Shown here: in pieces, positions 27,052 to 35,787 of the stretch
How positions within the stretch are numbered: position 1 is the first letter of the stretch
How the letters are laid out: every line of letters begins with the position of its first letter
Source of the DNA: Pseudomonas sp. C1C7
GTDB taxonomy: Bacteria > Pseudomonadota > Gammaproteobacteria > Pseudomonadales > Pseudomonadaceae
Assembly (NCBI RefSeq): GCF_013359595.1
Contig: NZ_JABFMP010000002.1
Coordinates: 1-48,033, forward strand
DNA: 48,033 bases
Direction of reading: 5' to 3'
Translations under genes and position numbers: made by a program
The notes under the pieces: model-generated
Seen by the model: the letters and a program-made list of their open reading frames with translations, nothing else
What the model was told of the DNA's origin: nothing
Database searches by the model: none

Positions 27052-27193
27052 AGCTGCAAGCTATGAGCTTCAAGCTGCAAGTAAAAGCAGATTCGTTGGT
27101 TTTGGCCTGATTCTAACGCTGTAGATATAAGGCCATAACCCAAACGCAAGTATTACGCAGGCCACTTCAAGCTTGCGGCTTGCAGCTAGCAGC
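27052..27193. repeat. Two short arrays of 7-bp repeats flanking the hisI-ubiB gap
   Basis: Array one (27052-27086) reads as AGCTGCA, AGCTATG, AGCTTCA, AGCTGCA, AGTAAAA. Array two (27166-27193) reads as TTCAAGC, TTGCGGC, TTGCAGC, TAGCAGC. The second is in the opposite orientation, so the two form an inverted pair around 79 bases. The same 7-bp pattern is found at 38103-38220 and 47978-48033. Confidence 0.6.
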
Positions 27194-27199
27194 TTACTC

Positions 27200-28804
27200 C
27201 TATCGACGCACGACCAGATACAAACCGACGGCCATCATGATTCCCGCGGGCCAATAAGCCAACTGATTCAGTGGCCCGCCAGCGGCGAGGATGGCGCCGC
27301 CCGCCAGATGGGCCGTGCCCAGCAGGCGCAGGAGCCAGTCGTCGCGGCGCCGATGCCAGGGAGGCGGCGGGTCGCTGGCGTGGGGCTGGGACAGGCGCTC
27401 GAGCAGGTCGCGGGTCATGTTGGCCAGGTGCGGGATCTGTTCGATCTGGCTCTGCACGTTGCCGAACAGCGCCTTGGGGCTGACGCGCTCGCGCATCCAG
27501 CGCTCGAGGAAAGGCTGTGCGGTGTTCCACAGATCGAGGTCCGGATACAGCTGACGACCCAGGCCTTCGATGTTCAACAGGGTTTTCTGCAGAAGAACCA
27601 GCTGCGGCTGCACTTCCATGTTGAAGCGGCGCGCGGTCTGGAACAGGCGCATCAGCACCTGGCCGAAGGAAATGTCCTTCAACGGCTTTTCGAAGATCGG
27701 CTCGCACACGGTACGGATCGCCGCTTCGAATTCGTTGAGCTTGGTTTCCGCCGGCACCCACCCCGAGTCGATGTGCAACTGCGCCACGCGACGGTAGTCA
27801 CGCTTGAAGAAGGCGAACAGGTTGCGCGCCAGGTAGTCCTGGTCTTCCGGGGTCAGGCTGCCGACGATGCCGCAGTCGATCGCGATGTACTGCGGGCTCC
27901 ACGGGCTCACGGTGCTGACGAAGATGTTGCCGGGGTGCATGTCGGCGTGGAAGAAACTGTCGCGGAACACCTGGGTGAAAAAGATCTCCACGCCGCGTTC
28001 GGCGAGCATTTTCATGTCGGTGCGCTGGTCGGCCAGGGTGGCCAGGTCGGTGACCTGAATCCCGTAGATACGCTCCATCACCAGCACTTTCGGCCGGCAC
28101 CAGTCCCAGTAGACCTGCGGCACGTAAAGCATCGGCGAGCCTTCGAAGTTGCGCTTCAGCTGGCTGGCGTTGGCCGCTTCGCGCAGCAGATCGAGTTCGT
28201 CGTAGATGGTTTTTTCGTAGTCGCTGACCACGTCCACCGGGTGCAGCAGGCGCGCATCGGCCGATACTTTTTCGGCGGCGCGGGCGAGGATGAACAGCCA
28301 CGCCAGGTCCTGGGCGATCACCGGCTTCAGACCCGGGCGGATCACCTTGACCACCACTTCTTCACCGGTTTTCAGTTGCGCGGAGTGGACCTGCGCCACC
28401 GAGGCGGAGGCCAGGGGTTCGACGTCGAAACGGCTGAACACTTCGCTGATCTTCTTGCCCAGCTGGTCTTCGATCAGCTTGACCGACAGCTTGGAGTCGA
28501 ACGGTGGCACGCGATCCTGCAGCAGCATCAGCTCGTCGGCGATGTCTTCGGGCAGCAGGTCGCGGCGGGTGGACAGGATCTGCCCGAACTTGATGAAGAT
28601 CGGCCCCAGGTCCTGCAACGCCAGGCGCAGGCGCGCGCCACGGCTCAGGTCCAGGGTCTTGCGCGGGAACCAGCGCCACGGCAAGGCGTAGCGCAGCACC
28701 AGCAGGAACCAGGGCAGAGGCAGGTCGAACAGCAGGTCATCGAGGCGGTAGCGGATCACGACGCGCTGGATGCGCAACAGACGGCGGACGGCAAGCAGCT
28801 TCAT
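27200..28804 (-). CDS. ubiB: Ubiquinone biosynthesis kinase-like protein UbiB
   Basis: A 534-residue atypical kinase (ABC1/ADCK/COQ8 family) required for aerobic ubiquinone synthesis. The family KxGQ motif is in [13 protein letters not shown], the nucleotide-binding Lys in VVVKVIRPG, the catalytic loop in [10 protein letters not shown] and the DFG-like motif in [10 protein letters not shown]. Two hydrophobic segments at the C-terminus anchor it in the membrane. Its ATG overlaps the ubiJ stop by four bases. It is the last gene of ubiE-J-B. Confidence 0.96.
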   Translation of the reverse strand: MKLLAVRRLLRIQRVVIRYRLDDLLFDLPLPWFLLVLRYALPWRWFPRKTLDLSRGARLRLALQDLGPIFIKFGQILSTRRDLLPEDIADELMLLQDRVPPFDSKLSVKLIEDQLGKKISEVFSRFDVEPLASASVAQVHSAQLKTGEEVVVKVIRPGLKPVIAQDLAWLFILARAAEKVSADARLLHPVDVVSDYEKTIYDELDLLREAANASQLKRNFEGSPMLYVPQVYWDWCRPKVLVMERIYGIQVTDLATLADQRTDMKMLAERGVEIFFTQVFRDSFFHADMHPGNIFVSTVSPWSPQYIAIDCGIVGSLTPEDQDYLARNLFAFFKRDYRRVAQLHIDSGWVPAETKLNEFEAAIRTVCEPIFEKPLKDISFGQVLMRLFQTARRFNMEVQPQLVLLQKTLLNIEGLGRQLYPDLDLWNTAQPFLERWMRERVSPKALFGNVQSQIEQIPHLANMTRDLLERLSQPHASDPPPPWHRRRDDWLLRLLGTAHLAGGAILAAGGPLNQLAYWPAGIMMAVGLYLVVRR

Positions 28805-29424
28805 GCGTTATCGCTTGGGTCGAGGGATCGGGAAAGGCGCTCGAAACGCGCCTCGAGTCGTTCCAGATCGAGTTTGATCCGGTCCAGTTCGCTGAATCGG
28901 GCTTCGGCTTCGCGCTGGCCGACGAGGCTGCGCGATTCTTCGGCCAGGTATTCGGCGAGGTTCTGGTTGAGGCTGGCAAATCCTTGTTGATACCAGCGCG
29001 CGCGACTGCGCAGGTGACCGCCCACCAGTTGCGTGGCAACCGGGCCGAGCCAGCGCGAGAGTTCGTACTCCCAGTCCAGCTCCAGGTCCTGAAGGATCCC
29101 CGCCAGTTCCAGCAGCACGCCGCTGTCGCCGTCGAGTTCGACTTCAGGGGCATGCAGCACCGCGGTCTTGTCCTTGCTCATCGCCAGTTTCAACAGGCTC
29201 GAAGCCGGTGCACGCAAGGTGCAGTCGGCGCCGGTTTCCCACTGGGAAGCGAGCATCAGGCCTTCGTCGCTCGGCAGGATGAACAGTTGCAATGCCGGGC
29301 TTCGGCAATCGACGGCAATCACCTTGCCGCTCAAGTGCGCAAGCCGCGGCAGCGCCGTGCTGTCGAGACGCAGCACCCGGTTCAGTCCGAGTTCAACGCT
29401 GGCGAGCAGTCCGGCGAGCAGCAT
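28801..29424 (-). CDS. ubiJ: Ubiquinone biosynthesis accessory protein UbiJ
   Basis: A 207-residue protein with an N-terminal SCP2 (sterol-carrier-like, lipid-binding) domain of about 115 residues. A helical, charged C-terminus likely to be a coiled coil follows (about 165-200: [20 protein letters not shown]). UbiJ helps assemble the soluble Ubi complex by binding hydrophobic intermediates. It starts one base into the ubiE stop (TGATG) and overlaps ubiB by four bases. Confidence 0.92.
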   Translation of the reverse strand: MLLAGLLASVELGLNRVLRLDSTALPRLAHLSGKVIAVDCRSPALQLFILPSDEGLMLASQWETGADCTLRAPASSLLKLAMSKDKTAVLHAPEVELDGDSGVLLELAGILQDLELDWEYELSRWLGPVATQLVGGHLRSRARWYQQGFASLNQNLAEYLAEESRSLVGQREAEARFSELDRIKLDLERLEARFERLSRSLDPSDNA

Positions 29425-30194
29425 CAGGGCTTGATGCCGCGATGCAGGGCAACGATGCCTGCGGTCATGTTGTGATAGGTCACGCGGTCGAAACCGGCCT
29501 CGACCATCATTGACTTCAGGGTTTCCTGGTTCGGGTGCATGCGGATCGATTCGGCCAGGTAGCGATAGCTTTCCGAGTCGTTGGTGATCAGCTTGCCCAT
29601 CAGCGGCATGAAGGCGAACGAGTAGGCGTCGTAAGCCTTGGACATCAGCGCGTTGGTCGGTTTGGAGAACTCCAGCACCAGCAGGCGGCCGCCAGGCTTG
29701 AGCACGCGCAGCATGGAGCGCAGGGCGTCTTCCTTGTGCGTCACATTGCGCAGACCGAAAGCGATGGTCACGCAGTCGAAATGGTTGTCCGGGAACGGCA
29801 GTTTTTCCGCGTCGGCCTGGACGAATTCGACGTTGCCGGCCACACCCAGGTCCAGCAGGCGGTCACGGCCGACCTTGAGCATGGATTCGTTGATGTCGGC
29901 CAGCACCACTTGGCCGGTAGGGCCGACCAGATGCGAGAATTTGCGGGTCAGGTCGCCCGTGCCACCGGCGATGTCGAGCACGCGGTTGCCGGCGCGTACG
30001 CCCGACAGTTCGATCGCGAAACGCTTCCACAGGCGGTGCATGCCGCCCGACAGGAGGTCGTTCATCAAGTCGTACTTGGCAGCTACCGAGTGGAAAACTT
30101 CAGCGACTTTTTCCGCTTTCTGGCTTTCCGGAACGTTTTTGAAGCCGAAGTGAGTGGTGGGTTCGGCATCGCTGCCTTTGCGCTGATCAGTCAT
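29424..30194 (-). CDS. ubiE: Ubiquinone/menaquinone C-methyltransferase UbiE
   Basis: Class I SAM-dependent methyltransferase, 256 residues from the ATG at 30194. It adds the C-methyl group in ubiquinone synthesis. The SAM motif [15 protein letters not shown], the family segment [18 protein letters not shown], and [14 protein letters not shown] are all present. It is the first gene of ubiE-J-B and faces away from the PHA-system gene, with 154 bases between them. Confidence 0.97.
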   Translation of the reverse strand: MTDQRKGSDAEPTTHFGFKNVPESQKAEKVAEVFHSVAAKYDLMNDLLSGGMHRLWKRFAIELSGVRAGNRVLDIAGGTGDLTRKFSHLVGPTGQVVLADINESMLKVGRDRLLDLGVAGNVEFVQADAEKLPFPDNHFDCVTIAFGLRNVTHKEDALRSMLRVLKPGGRLLVLEFSKPTNALMSKAYDAYSFAFMPLMGKLITNDSESYRYLAESIRMHPNQETLKSMMVEAGFDRVTYHNMTAGIVALHRGIKP

Positions 30195-30348
30195 ATCGCT
30201 GTCACCAAGAGAGAATGCGCGACATTCTAATCCCCAAGGGATGCTTTGTCTTGGAATGGCTAAAGGTAAGATGGGCAACCCTGGGGACGATTTGCCGCAG
30301 TGGCGGTCAAGATTTACCGACAAGCATTCATAAAACAGGAGTCATCCA

Positions 30349-30624
30349 ATGGCCCACATCAGTGTTGAGCGCGCCCACAGCCTGGGCAAGGAAGCGGCGC
30401 GCGAGAAAGCCGACAAGCTGGCGGCGAAACTCCGCGACCAATATGGCCTGGAGCCGCAATGGTCCGGGGATACCCTGAACCTCAAACGCTCCGGCGTGAA
30501 AGGTGCGGTGCATGTGGCCGACGATTCGATCCGCGTCGATGTGGAACTGGGCCTGATGATGTCGGCCATGAGCGGCATGATCAAAGCGGAAATCGAAAAG
30601 GCGCTGGACAAGGCGTTGGCCTGA
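30349..30624 (+). CDS. Polyhydroxyalkanoic acid system family protein
   Basis: A small soluble protein of 91 residues starting MAHISVERAHSLG, with the pattern of the PHA granule-region family seen next to class II pha clusters: charged helix, then beta strands (GDTLNLKRSGVKGAVHVADD), then a C-terminal helix. AGGAG lies eight bases before the ATG (30336-30340). The exact role is not known to me. Position just before phaI-phaF, in the same direction, supports a link to PHA granules. A REPIN separates it from phaI. Confidence 0.8.
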   Translation: MAHISVERAHSLGKEAAREKADKLAAKLRDQYGLEPQWSGDTLNLKRSGVKGAVHVADDSIRVDVELGLMMSAMSGMIKAEIEKALDKALA

Positions 30625-30640
30625 TCCGACCCCCTTCTCC

Positions 30641-30734
30641 TGTAGGAGCGAAGCTTGCTCGCGAAAGTGGTCTTCCTGACTGCAAGGATGCTGTGAATGT
30701 TCCGGCCTCTTCGCGGGCAAGCCTCGCTCCTGCA
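30641..30734. repeat. REPIN, CCTCGCTCC variant, before phaI
   Basis: Left arm TGTAGGAGCGAAGCTTGCTC at 30641-30660 (degenerate), right arm TCGCGGGCAAGCCTCGCTCC at 30711-30730. The spacer is about 50 bases. Confidence 0.75.
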
Positions 30735-30859
30735 TCCATCTCGGGGCACGCAAATGTTGCGGTTGTTAGGGTGCCCTTTCTAATTTTTCTCCCTACTTTG
30801 TGCCAGAGCCCGACACTTTCGCGGGCAGTTCCTCAAACCTTCTGCGCGTGAGGTGGATC

Positions 30860-31282
30860 ATGGCCAAAGTAATTTTGAAGAAAAAAATCGACGCTTCGAC
30901 ATCGGCTCTGAGCGACGTCAAATCCTATGCCCGCAAGATCTGGCTGGCAGGTCTTGGGGCTTACGCCAAGGTTGGCCAGGAAGGCGCCGACTACTTTCAG
31001 GAGCTGGTGAAGGCAGGTCAAGCTGTTGAAACCAAAGGCAAAAAGGCAGTGGCTGAAAAGCTCGAAGCCGCGAACTCCGAGATCGCTGAAGCGAAGAACG
31101 AAGTGAGCTCTTTCAAGGGCCGTGTCGAAGTTCAACTCGACAAGGTCGAGAAAGCGTTCGACTCGCGTGTTGCAAGCGCCTTGAATCGTATCGGCATTCC
31201 GTCTAAACATGACGTTGAGACACTCTCTGTCAAGCTCGATGAGTTGACGGCATTGCTCGAACGCGTCGCGCGTAAATCTTAA
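30860..31282 (+). CDS. phaI: Phasin PhaI
   Basis: A 140-residue phasin that coats PHA granules. The start is ATG 30860 with GAGG at 30850-30853. The N-terminal granule-binding helix contains SYARKIWLAGLGAYAKVG, nearly shared with PhaF. The C-terminal half is a long amphipathic helix with heptad character (VEVQLDKVEKAF and onward) suited to oligomerisation. phaF follows 10 bases later, so the two are co-transcribed. Confidence 0.95.
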   Translation: MAKVILKKKIDASTSALSDVKSYARKIWLAGLGAYAKVGQEGADYFQELVKAGQAVETKGKKAVAEKLEAANSEIAEAKNEVSSFKGRVEVQLDKVEKAFDSRVASALNRIGIPSKHDVETLSVKLDELTALLERVARKS

Positions 31283-31292
31283 GGAGAACGGG

Positions 31293-32234
31293 ATGGCTGT
31301 TAAAAAGAACACCGAAAAAGAAGGCAGCTCGTGGATCGGGAAAGTAGAAGACTACTCCCGAAAAATCTGGCTGGCTGGTTTAGGCGTGTACTCGAAGATC
31401 GACACTGACGGCAGCAAAATCTTCGATGCATTGGTTAAAGACGGCGAGAAAGCCGAGAAGGCAATCGGCAAGAAAGTCGACACAGCCAAGGACAGCGCCA
31501 AGGACTCCGCTTCTTCGGCCAAGTCGCGCATCAGCGGTGTGAAAGACAAGGCGCTGGGCAAGTGGGATGAGCTGGAAGGGGCTTTCGACAAGCGCCTGAA
31601 CAGCGCCATTTCGCGCCTGGGCGTGCCGAGCCGCAATGAGGTTAAGGCACTGCACACCAAGGTCGAGAAACTGACCGCGCAAATCGAAAAACTGACCGGT
31701 GCCAAGGTTGCGCCTGTTGCGGCGAAAACCGCTGCGGCCAAACCTGCTGCCGCTGCCAAGCCGGCCGCCAAAACTGCTGCCAAGCCACTGGCTAAACCTG
31801 CTGCTAAACCCGCAGCGAAAGCCGCGGCCAAGCCTGCTGCCAAAACCGCTGCTGCAAAACCTGCCGCGGCCAAACCAGCGGCCAAGCCGGTCGCTGCCAA
31901 AGCGGCCGCCAAGCCAGCTGCCAAACCGGCCGCCAAACCTGCTGCGGCGAAAACCGCAGCGGCCAAGCCCGCCGCCAAGCCAGCAGCAGCGAAACCTGCT
32001 GCCGCCAAGCCAGCAGCCAAACCTGCGGCTGCGAAAAAGCCAGCAGTGAAAAAGCCGGCCGCTCCGAAAGCTGCCGCCGCCAAACCAGCCGTGGCCGCCG
32101 CCAAACCGGCAACCCCGGCGGCCTCGGCCGCACCGGCTGCACCGGTCAGCGCATCGAACTCCGCAACCGCGCCGACCCCTGCCGTCACCCCGACTGCCGC
32201 GCCAGCTCCATCGACGCCAACCAGTCAGTCCTGA
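31293..32234 (+). CDS. phaF: Phasin PhaF with histone H1-like tail
   Basis: A 313-residue two-domain phasin. Residues 1-140 are PhaI-like (DYSRKIWLAGLGVYSKI; coiled-coil region EVKALHTKVEKLTAQIEKL). Residues from about 145 to 280 are repeats of the AAKPAAKP type, strongly basic and similar to histone H1/AlgP tails, followed by an Ala/Pro/Thr end. In P. putida this tail binds DNA and helps share granules between daughter cells. The tail length of such repeats varies between strains by slippage. Confidence 0.95.
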   Translation: MAVKKNTEKEGSSWIGKVEDYSRKIWLAGLGVYSKIDTDGSKIFDALVKDGEKAEKAIGKKVDTAKDSAKDSASSAKSRISGVKDKALGKWDELEGAFDKRLNSAISRLGVPSRNEVKALHTKVEKLTAQIEKLTGAKVAPVAAKTAAAKPAAAAKPAAKTAAKPLAKPAAKPAAKAAAKPAAKTAAAKPAAAKPAAKPVAAKAAAKPAAKPAAKPAAAKTAAAKPAAKPAAAKPAAAKPAAKPAAAKKPAVKKPAAPKAAAAKPAVAAAKPATPAASAAPAAPVSASNSATAPTPAVTPTAAPAPSTPTSQS

Positions 32235-32247
32235 TTCCTCAGGGCTC

Positions 32248-32283
32248 AAAAAAACGCCCGGCCTGCCAAGGTCGGGCGTTTTT
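32248..32283. terminator. Bidirectional terminator between phaF and phaD
   Basis: Stem AACGCCCG (32253-32260) with CGGGCGTT (32273-32280), flanked by an A run on the left and a T run on the right. It can end transcription from both convergent operons. Confidence 0.85.
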
Positions 32284-32311
32284 GTTTGTGCATTGCAGGA
32301 GCGGGTACGCA

Positions 32312-32926
32312 TCAGCCGTCGAGGTATTGCAGTGCCAGCTGTTCGGTCGCCACCTTGACCGGCGGCAACAGATGCGGCGCCACCAGCATCATGATCTGGT
32401 AAACCACCAGCCTCACCTCACCCTCGCGGTCGAGAATCCGCTGATAGTCCAGCGAGAACAGCAGGGTCATGGTGATCTGTTCCACCAGTTGGCCCAGCGC
32501 CTGGGTGTCGCTGACCAATTGCCCCTGGGCCTTCAACTGCGCCAGCAGCGAAGCCAGGGTGCGCTTGAGGGCGTTGAGCAGGTTGCGAATGCCCTTGGCC
32601 AGTTTCGGCAGGCGCCCGGCCAGGTTCGACAGGTCCTGGAACAGGAAGCGGTAGTGGGACAGGCGCTCGACGATCAGGTGCAGGAACAGCCAATAGTCAT
32701 CGGGGCCCAGTTCGATGTCGGCCGGTGGGTCGAGCAGTGGTGTCAGCTCGGCCTGGAAACGCTCGAACAACGCGAGAATCAACGGTTCCTTGCCGTGGAA
32801 GTGGTAGTAGAGGTTGCCCGGGCTGATGCCCATTTCGTTGGCAACTTCCATGGTGGAGACATTCGGTTCGCCCTTCTCGTTGAACAACTGCAGGGCACAT
32901 TCGAGGATGCGGTCGCGGGTTTTCAT
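32312..32926 (-). CDS. phaD: TetR-family PHA regulator PhaD
   Basis: A 204-residue TetR-type regulator. The helix-turn-helix is at about residues 20-50 (STMEVANEMGISPGNLYYHF), followed by a variable ligand-binding helical domain. In P. putida PhaD activates the phaC1 and phaI promoters with a CoA intermediate as probable inducer. It is the last gene of phaC1-Z-C2-D, 61 bases after phaC2. Confidence 0.95.
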   Translation of the reverse strand: MKTRDRILECALQLFNEKGEPNVSTMEVANEMGISPGNLYYHFHGKEPLILALFERFQAELTPLLDPPADIELGPDDYWLFLHLIVERLSHYRFLFQDLSNLAGRLPKLAKGIRNLLNALKRTLASLLAQLKAQGQLVSDTQALGQLVEQITMTLLFSLDYQRILDREGEVRLVVYQIMMLVAPHLLPPVKVATEQLALQYLDG

Positions 32927-32987
32927 CCAGTCTTCTTAATGTTCGGGTCCATGCCACGGCCGACATCGGCCGTGGGTCGCTTGAACG

Positions 32988-34670
32988 TCAGCGCACGCGC
33001 ACGTAGGTGCCGGGTGCGGCTTCCATCGGTGGATAGTTCTGGTTGCCCAGGGCCATGACAGTTTCCTTCTGTGTCCCCGAGCGCTCCTGAATCCAGCTCA
33101 GCCATTGCGTCCACCAGCTGCCCTCGACCGGTTTCGCATCGTAGTACCAGGCCCGCGGGTCGCTGCTCAGTTTGCTGCCCTCGACGTAGTTGGCTTTCGG
33201 GTTGCCCGGCGGGTTGAGGATGCTTTGCACGTGGCCGCTGTTGGACAGCACGAAACGGCGCTCGCCCCCCAGCAGCAGGGTCGAGCGATACACCGCATCC
33301 CACGGCGTGATGTGGTCGTTGATCCCGGCAACGCTGAAGCTGTCGACCGTGACTTTCTGCAGATCGATCGGCGTGCCGCACACTTCCAGACCGCCCGGAT
33401 GGCCCAGCGGGTTGTGCTTGAAGAAGTCCAGCAGGTCGCCATGCAGGGCTGCCGGCAGGCGCGTGGTGTCGTTGTTCCAGTAGAGGATGTCGAACGCCGG
33501 CGGCTCCTTGCCCAGCAGGTAATTGTTGACGAAGTAGCTCCAGATCAGATCGTTGGGGCGCATCCAGGCGAAGACTTTGGCCATGTCCCGGCCGTCGAGC
33601 ACGCCTTTTTGATAGGAGCGGCGCTTGGCGGCTTCCAGGGTCTGTTCGTCGGCGAACAGGGTCGCCGGCGTGTCCAGCTGGCTGTCGAGCAGGCTCACCA
33701 GATAGGTGGCGCTCGATACCCGGCGCATCTGCCGCTTGGCCTGCAGGTGCCCTTGCAGCGCGGCAATGGTCAACCCGCCGGCGCAGGCGCCCATCAGGTT
33801 GACCTCCCGGGCGCCGGTGATCGCCCGGCAGACATTCATGGCTTCTTCCACCGCTTCAACGTAGCTCGACAGGCCCCATTCGCGATGGCGCACATCCGGG
33901 TTGCGCCAGCTGATCATGAAGGTTTGCAGGCCGTTCTTGAGCGCGTACTGGACGAAGCTGTTGTGGGGGCTCAGGTCGAAAATGTAGAACTTGTTGATCT
34001 GCGGCGGCACCACCAGCAGCGGCTTGGAATACTGCTTTTCGCTCATCGGCTTGTACTGGATCAGCTCCAGCAGCTCGTTGCGAAACACCACGGCGCCCTG
34101 GGTGGTGGCCACCGTCTTGCCGACTTCGAACGCCTGCTTGGTGGTCTGTCGGGGCAGGCCGTCGTTGTGCAGCAGGTCGTCCACCAGATGGCCGATTCCG
34201 CGCACCAGGCTGTTGCCGCCGGAATTGAAGATTTCCTTGAGCGCCAGCGGATTGAGGAGACTGTTGGAGGGCGACATGGCGTCGTTGAGCAGGGAGAAGA
34301 CGAACTGGGCCCGGGCGCGATCGTCCGGGCTCATGTTGCTCTCGTCGATCCAGCTGCGGACTTGCTTCTGCCAGGCCAGATAGGCCTGCAGGCTGCGACG
34401 ATAGAAAGGGTTGAGGCTCCAGGCCGGATCGGCGAAGCGGCTGTCATGGGGGTTGGTCGGATGCAGGGTTTCACCCAGCAGCACACGCCCCAGTTGGCCA
34501 CCCAGTTTCAAGACGTGGCGAGCGCTGTGCACCGGTTGGCGCAAGCCATGGGCGGCGACGCTGCGCAGCGTTGAAAACAGATCACGGCCGCGCAGGCCGG
34601 TGATCGCACTCTGTGCGTTGATGAACGCGGCGGGAGAGGGCGCCAGGTCCCTCGCTGGTTTGTCACGCAT
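32988..34670 (-). CDS. phaC2: Class II PHA synthase PhaC2
   Basis: A 560-residue polymerase that joins (R)-3-hydroxyacyl-CoA of 6-14 carbons into medium-chain PHA. The lipase-like box is GACAGG with nucleophile Cys296. The family Trp/Pro-rich N-terminal segment FADPAWSLNPFYRR is present. The catalytic Asp and His are expected in the GINDHITPW and SNSGHVQS regions, both visible. AAGGAG upstream supports the ATG. It is close to PhaC1 along its whole length. Confidence 0.97.
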   Translation of the reverse strand: MRDKPARDLAPSPAAFINAQSAITGLRGRDLFSTLRSVAAHGLRQPVHSARHVLKLGGQLGRVLLGETLHPTNPHDSRFADPAWSLNPFYRRSLQAYLAWQKQVRSWIDESNMSPDDRARAQFVFSLLNDAMSPSNSLLNPLALKEIFNSGGNSLVRGIGHLVDDLLHNDGLPRQTTKQAFEVGKTVATTQGAVVFRNELLELIQYKPMSEKQYSKPLLVVPPQINKFYIFDLSPHNSFVQYALKNGLQTFMISWRNPDVRHREWGLSSYVEAVEEAMNVCRAITGAREVNLMGACAGGLTIAALQGHLQAKRQMRRVSSATYLVSLLDSQLDTPATLFADEQTLEAAKRRSYQKGVLDGRDMAKVFAWMRPNDLIWSYFVNNYLLGKEPPAFDILYWNNDTTRLPAALHGDLLDFFKHNPLGHPGGLEVCGTPIDLQKVTVDSFSVAGINDHITPWDAVYRSTLLLGGERRFVLSNSGHVQSILNPPGNPKANYVEGSKLSSDPRAWYYDAKPVEGSWWTQWLSWIQERSGTQKETVMALGNQNYPPMEAAPGTYVRVR

Positions 34671-34783
34671 CAGTCAACACTCCTTCGTCTTCAGGCCAAA
34701 TCAAATACACCGAACCAGATCACCATAGACGCTGTATCGGGTTGTTGCGCGTCCCGGCGTCCTGCCGGTCGATGACTAGTCGG

Positions 34784-35638
34784 TCAGCCGCCCAAAGGCG
34801 CCGGACGCGGGTGCATCACCGCACGCTGCCGCTCCTCCTGGAGAAACTTCATGATGATCGGCGCCACGGCTTCGGCCCGGGTGATCAGGAACAGGTGGCC
34901 GTCGTCGATGATGTGCAGTTGGGCGTTGGGAATACGCCAGGCCAGCAGGCGCATGTTGACCAGCGGGATCAGCGGATCGTCGTCGCCGGCCAGCACCAGG
35001 GTCGGTTGCTTGATCTTGTGCAGCCAGTGGATGCTGGTCCAGCCAAGGCCGGCGAACAGTTGCCAGTAGTAGCCCAACTTGCCTGCCGAGCGCACCTTGG
35101 CGGCGTGGTTCGCGGCCAGGGTCGGGTCGCGACGGAACGCGCCGCCGTAGATCATCGGGGCGATGCGGATCACGTGGGAAGGCTGGATGTAGCGGCGTGG
35201 GCTGGCCATCATCCACAGCACCTTCGGCTTGCCCGGCACCATCACTGCACCGGCCGCCGTCGCGGCCAACACGAGTTTCTTGCAGCGTTCCGGGTAGTCG
35301 TAGGCGAATTGCTGGGCCAGCGCGCCGCCCCAGGAAACCCCGATCGCATTGACCTGTCCGTAATCGAGGTAGTCGAGCATGCGCGCGGTGAGTTTCGCCA
35401 GGCCCGCAAACCGGTACGGACGATTGGGCGTGGACGAGCCGCCGACCCCGGGCACGTCGAAAGCGATGACTTCCAGGTCCGGGTCCAGCGCCGCGACGAA
35501 CGGGAACACCAGCTCAAGGTTGGCGCCGATGCCGTTGAAAATCAGCAAGGGCGTCAAATGAGGCTTGCCGGGTCGAACCGCCGTGCGGAGGGTCTGGCCA
35601 TCCAGTTCGACGGTACGGAATATGAACGGTTGCGGCAT
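34784..35638 (-). CDS. phaZ: Intracellular PHA depolymerase PhaZ
   Basis: An alpha/beta hydrolase of 284 residues that releases 3-hydroxyacids from native medium-chain PHA granules. The start is the ATG at 35638 (MPQPFIFRTVELD); the frame continues upstream into REP sequence that is not coding. The nucleophile Ser102 is in GVSWGGALAQ. The Asp is in LVLAGDDDPLIPL and the His in IIDDGHLFLI. It lies between the two synthases, so synthesis and turnover are encoded together. Confidence 0.96.
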   Translation of the reverse strand: MPQPFIFRTVELDGQTLRTAVRPGKPHLTPLLIFNGIGANLELVFPFVAALDPDLEVIAFDVPGVGGSSTPNRPYRFAGLAKLTARMLDYLDYGQVNAIGVSWGGALAQQFAYDYPERCKKLVLAATAAGAVMVPGKPKVLWMMASPRRYIQPSHVIRIAPMIYGGAFRRDPTLAANHAAKVRSAGKLGYYWQLFAGLGWTSIHWLHKIKQPTLVLAGDDDPLIPLVNMRLLAWRIPNAQLHIIDDGHLFLITRAEAVAPIIMKFLQEERQRAVMHPRPAPLGG

Positions 35639-35679
35639 TCTCTGGCCCTGTGGATCTCTTGAGTTCTTCCTCGATCCCC

Positions 35680-35769
35680 TGTGGAAGCAGCTTTCTCGCG
35701 AATGCGTCGGGTCAGTCACCACCCATTTCGAATGATGAATCGCTTTCGCGAGCAAGCCCGCTCCCACAT
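35680..35769. repeat. REPIN between phaC1 and phaZ
   Basis: Right arm TTCGCGAGCAAGCCCGCTCC at 35745-35764 is intact; the left arm (about 35680-35702) is degenerate, retaining CTGTGG...TCTCGCGAATGCG. It lies in the 149-base gap and can form a hairpin in the phaC1 message end. Confidence 0.7.
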
Positions 35770-35787
35770 TGGGGCGAGGCGTGTCAG

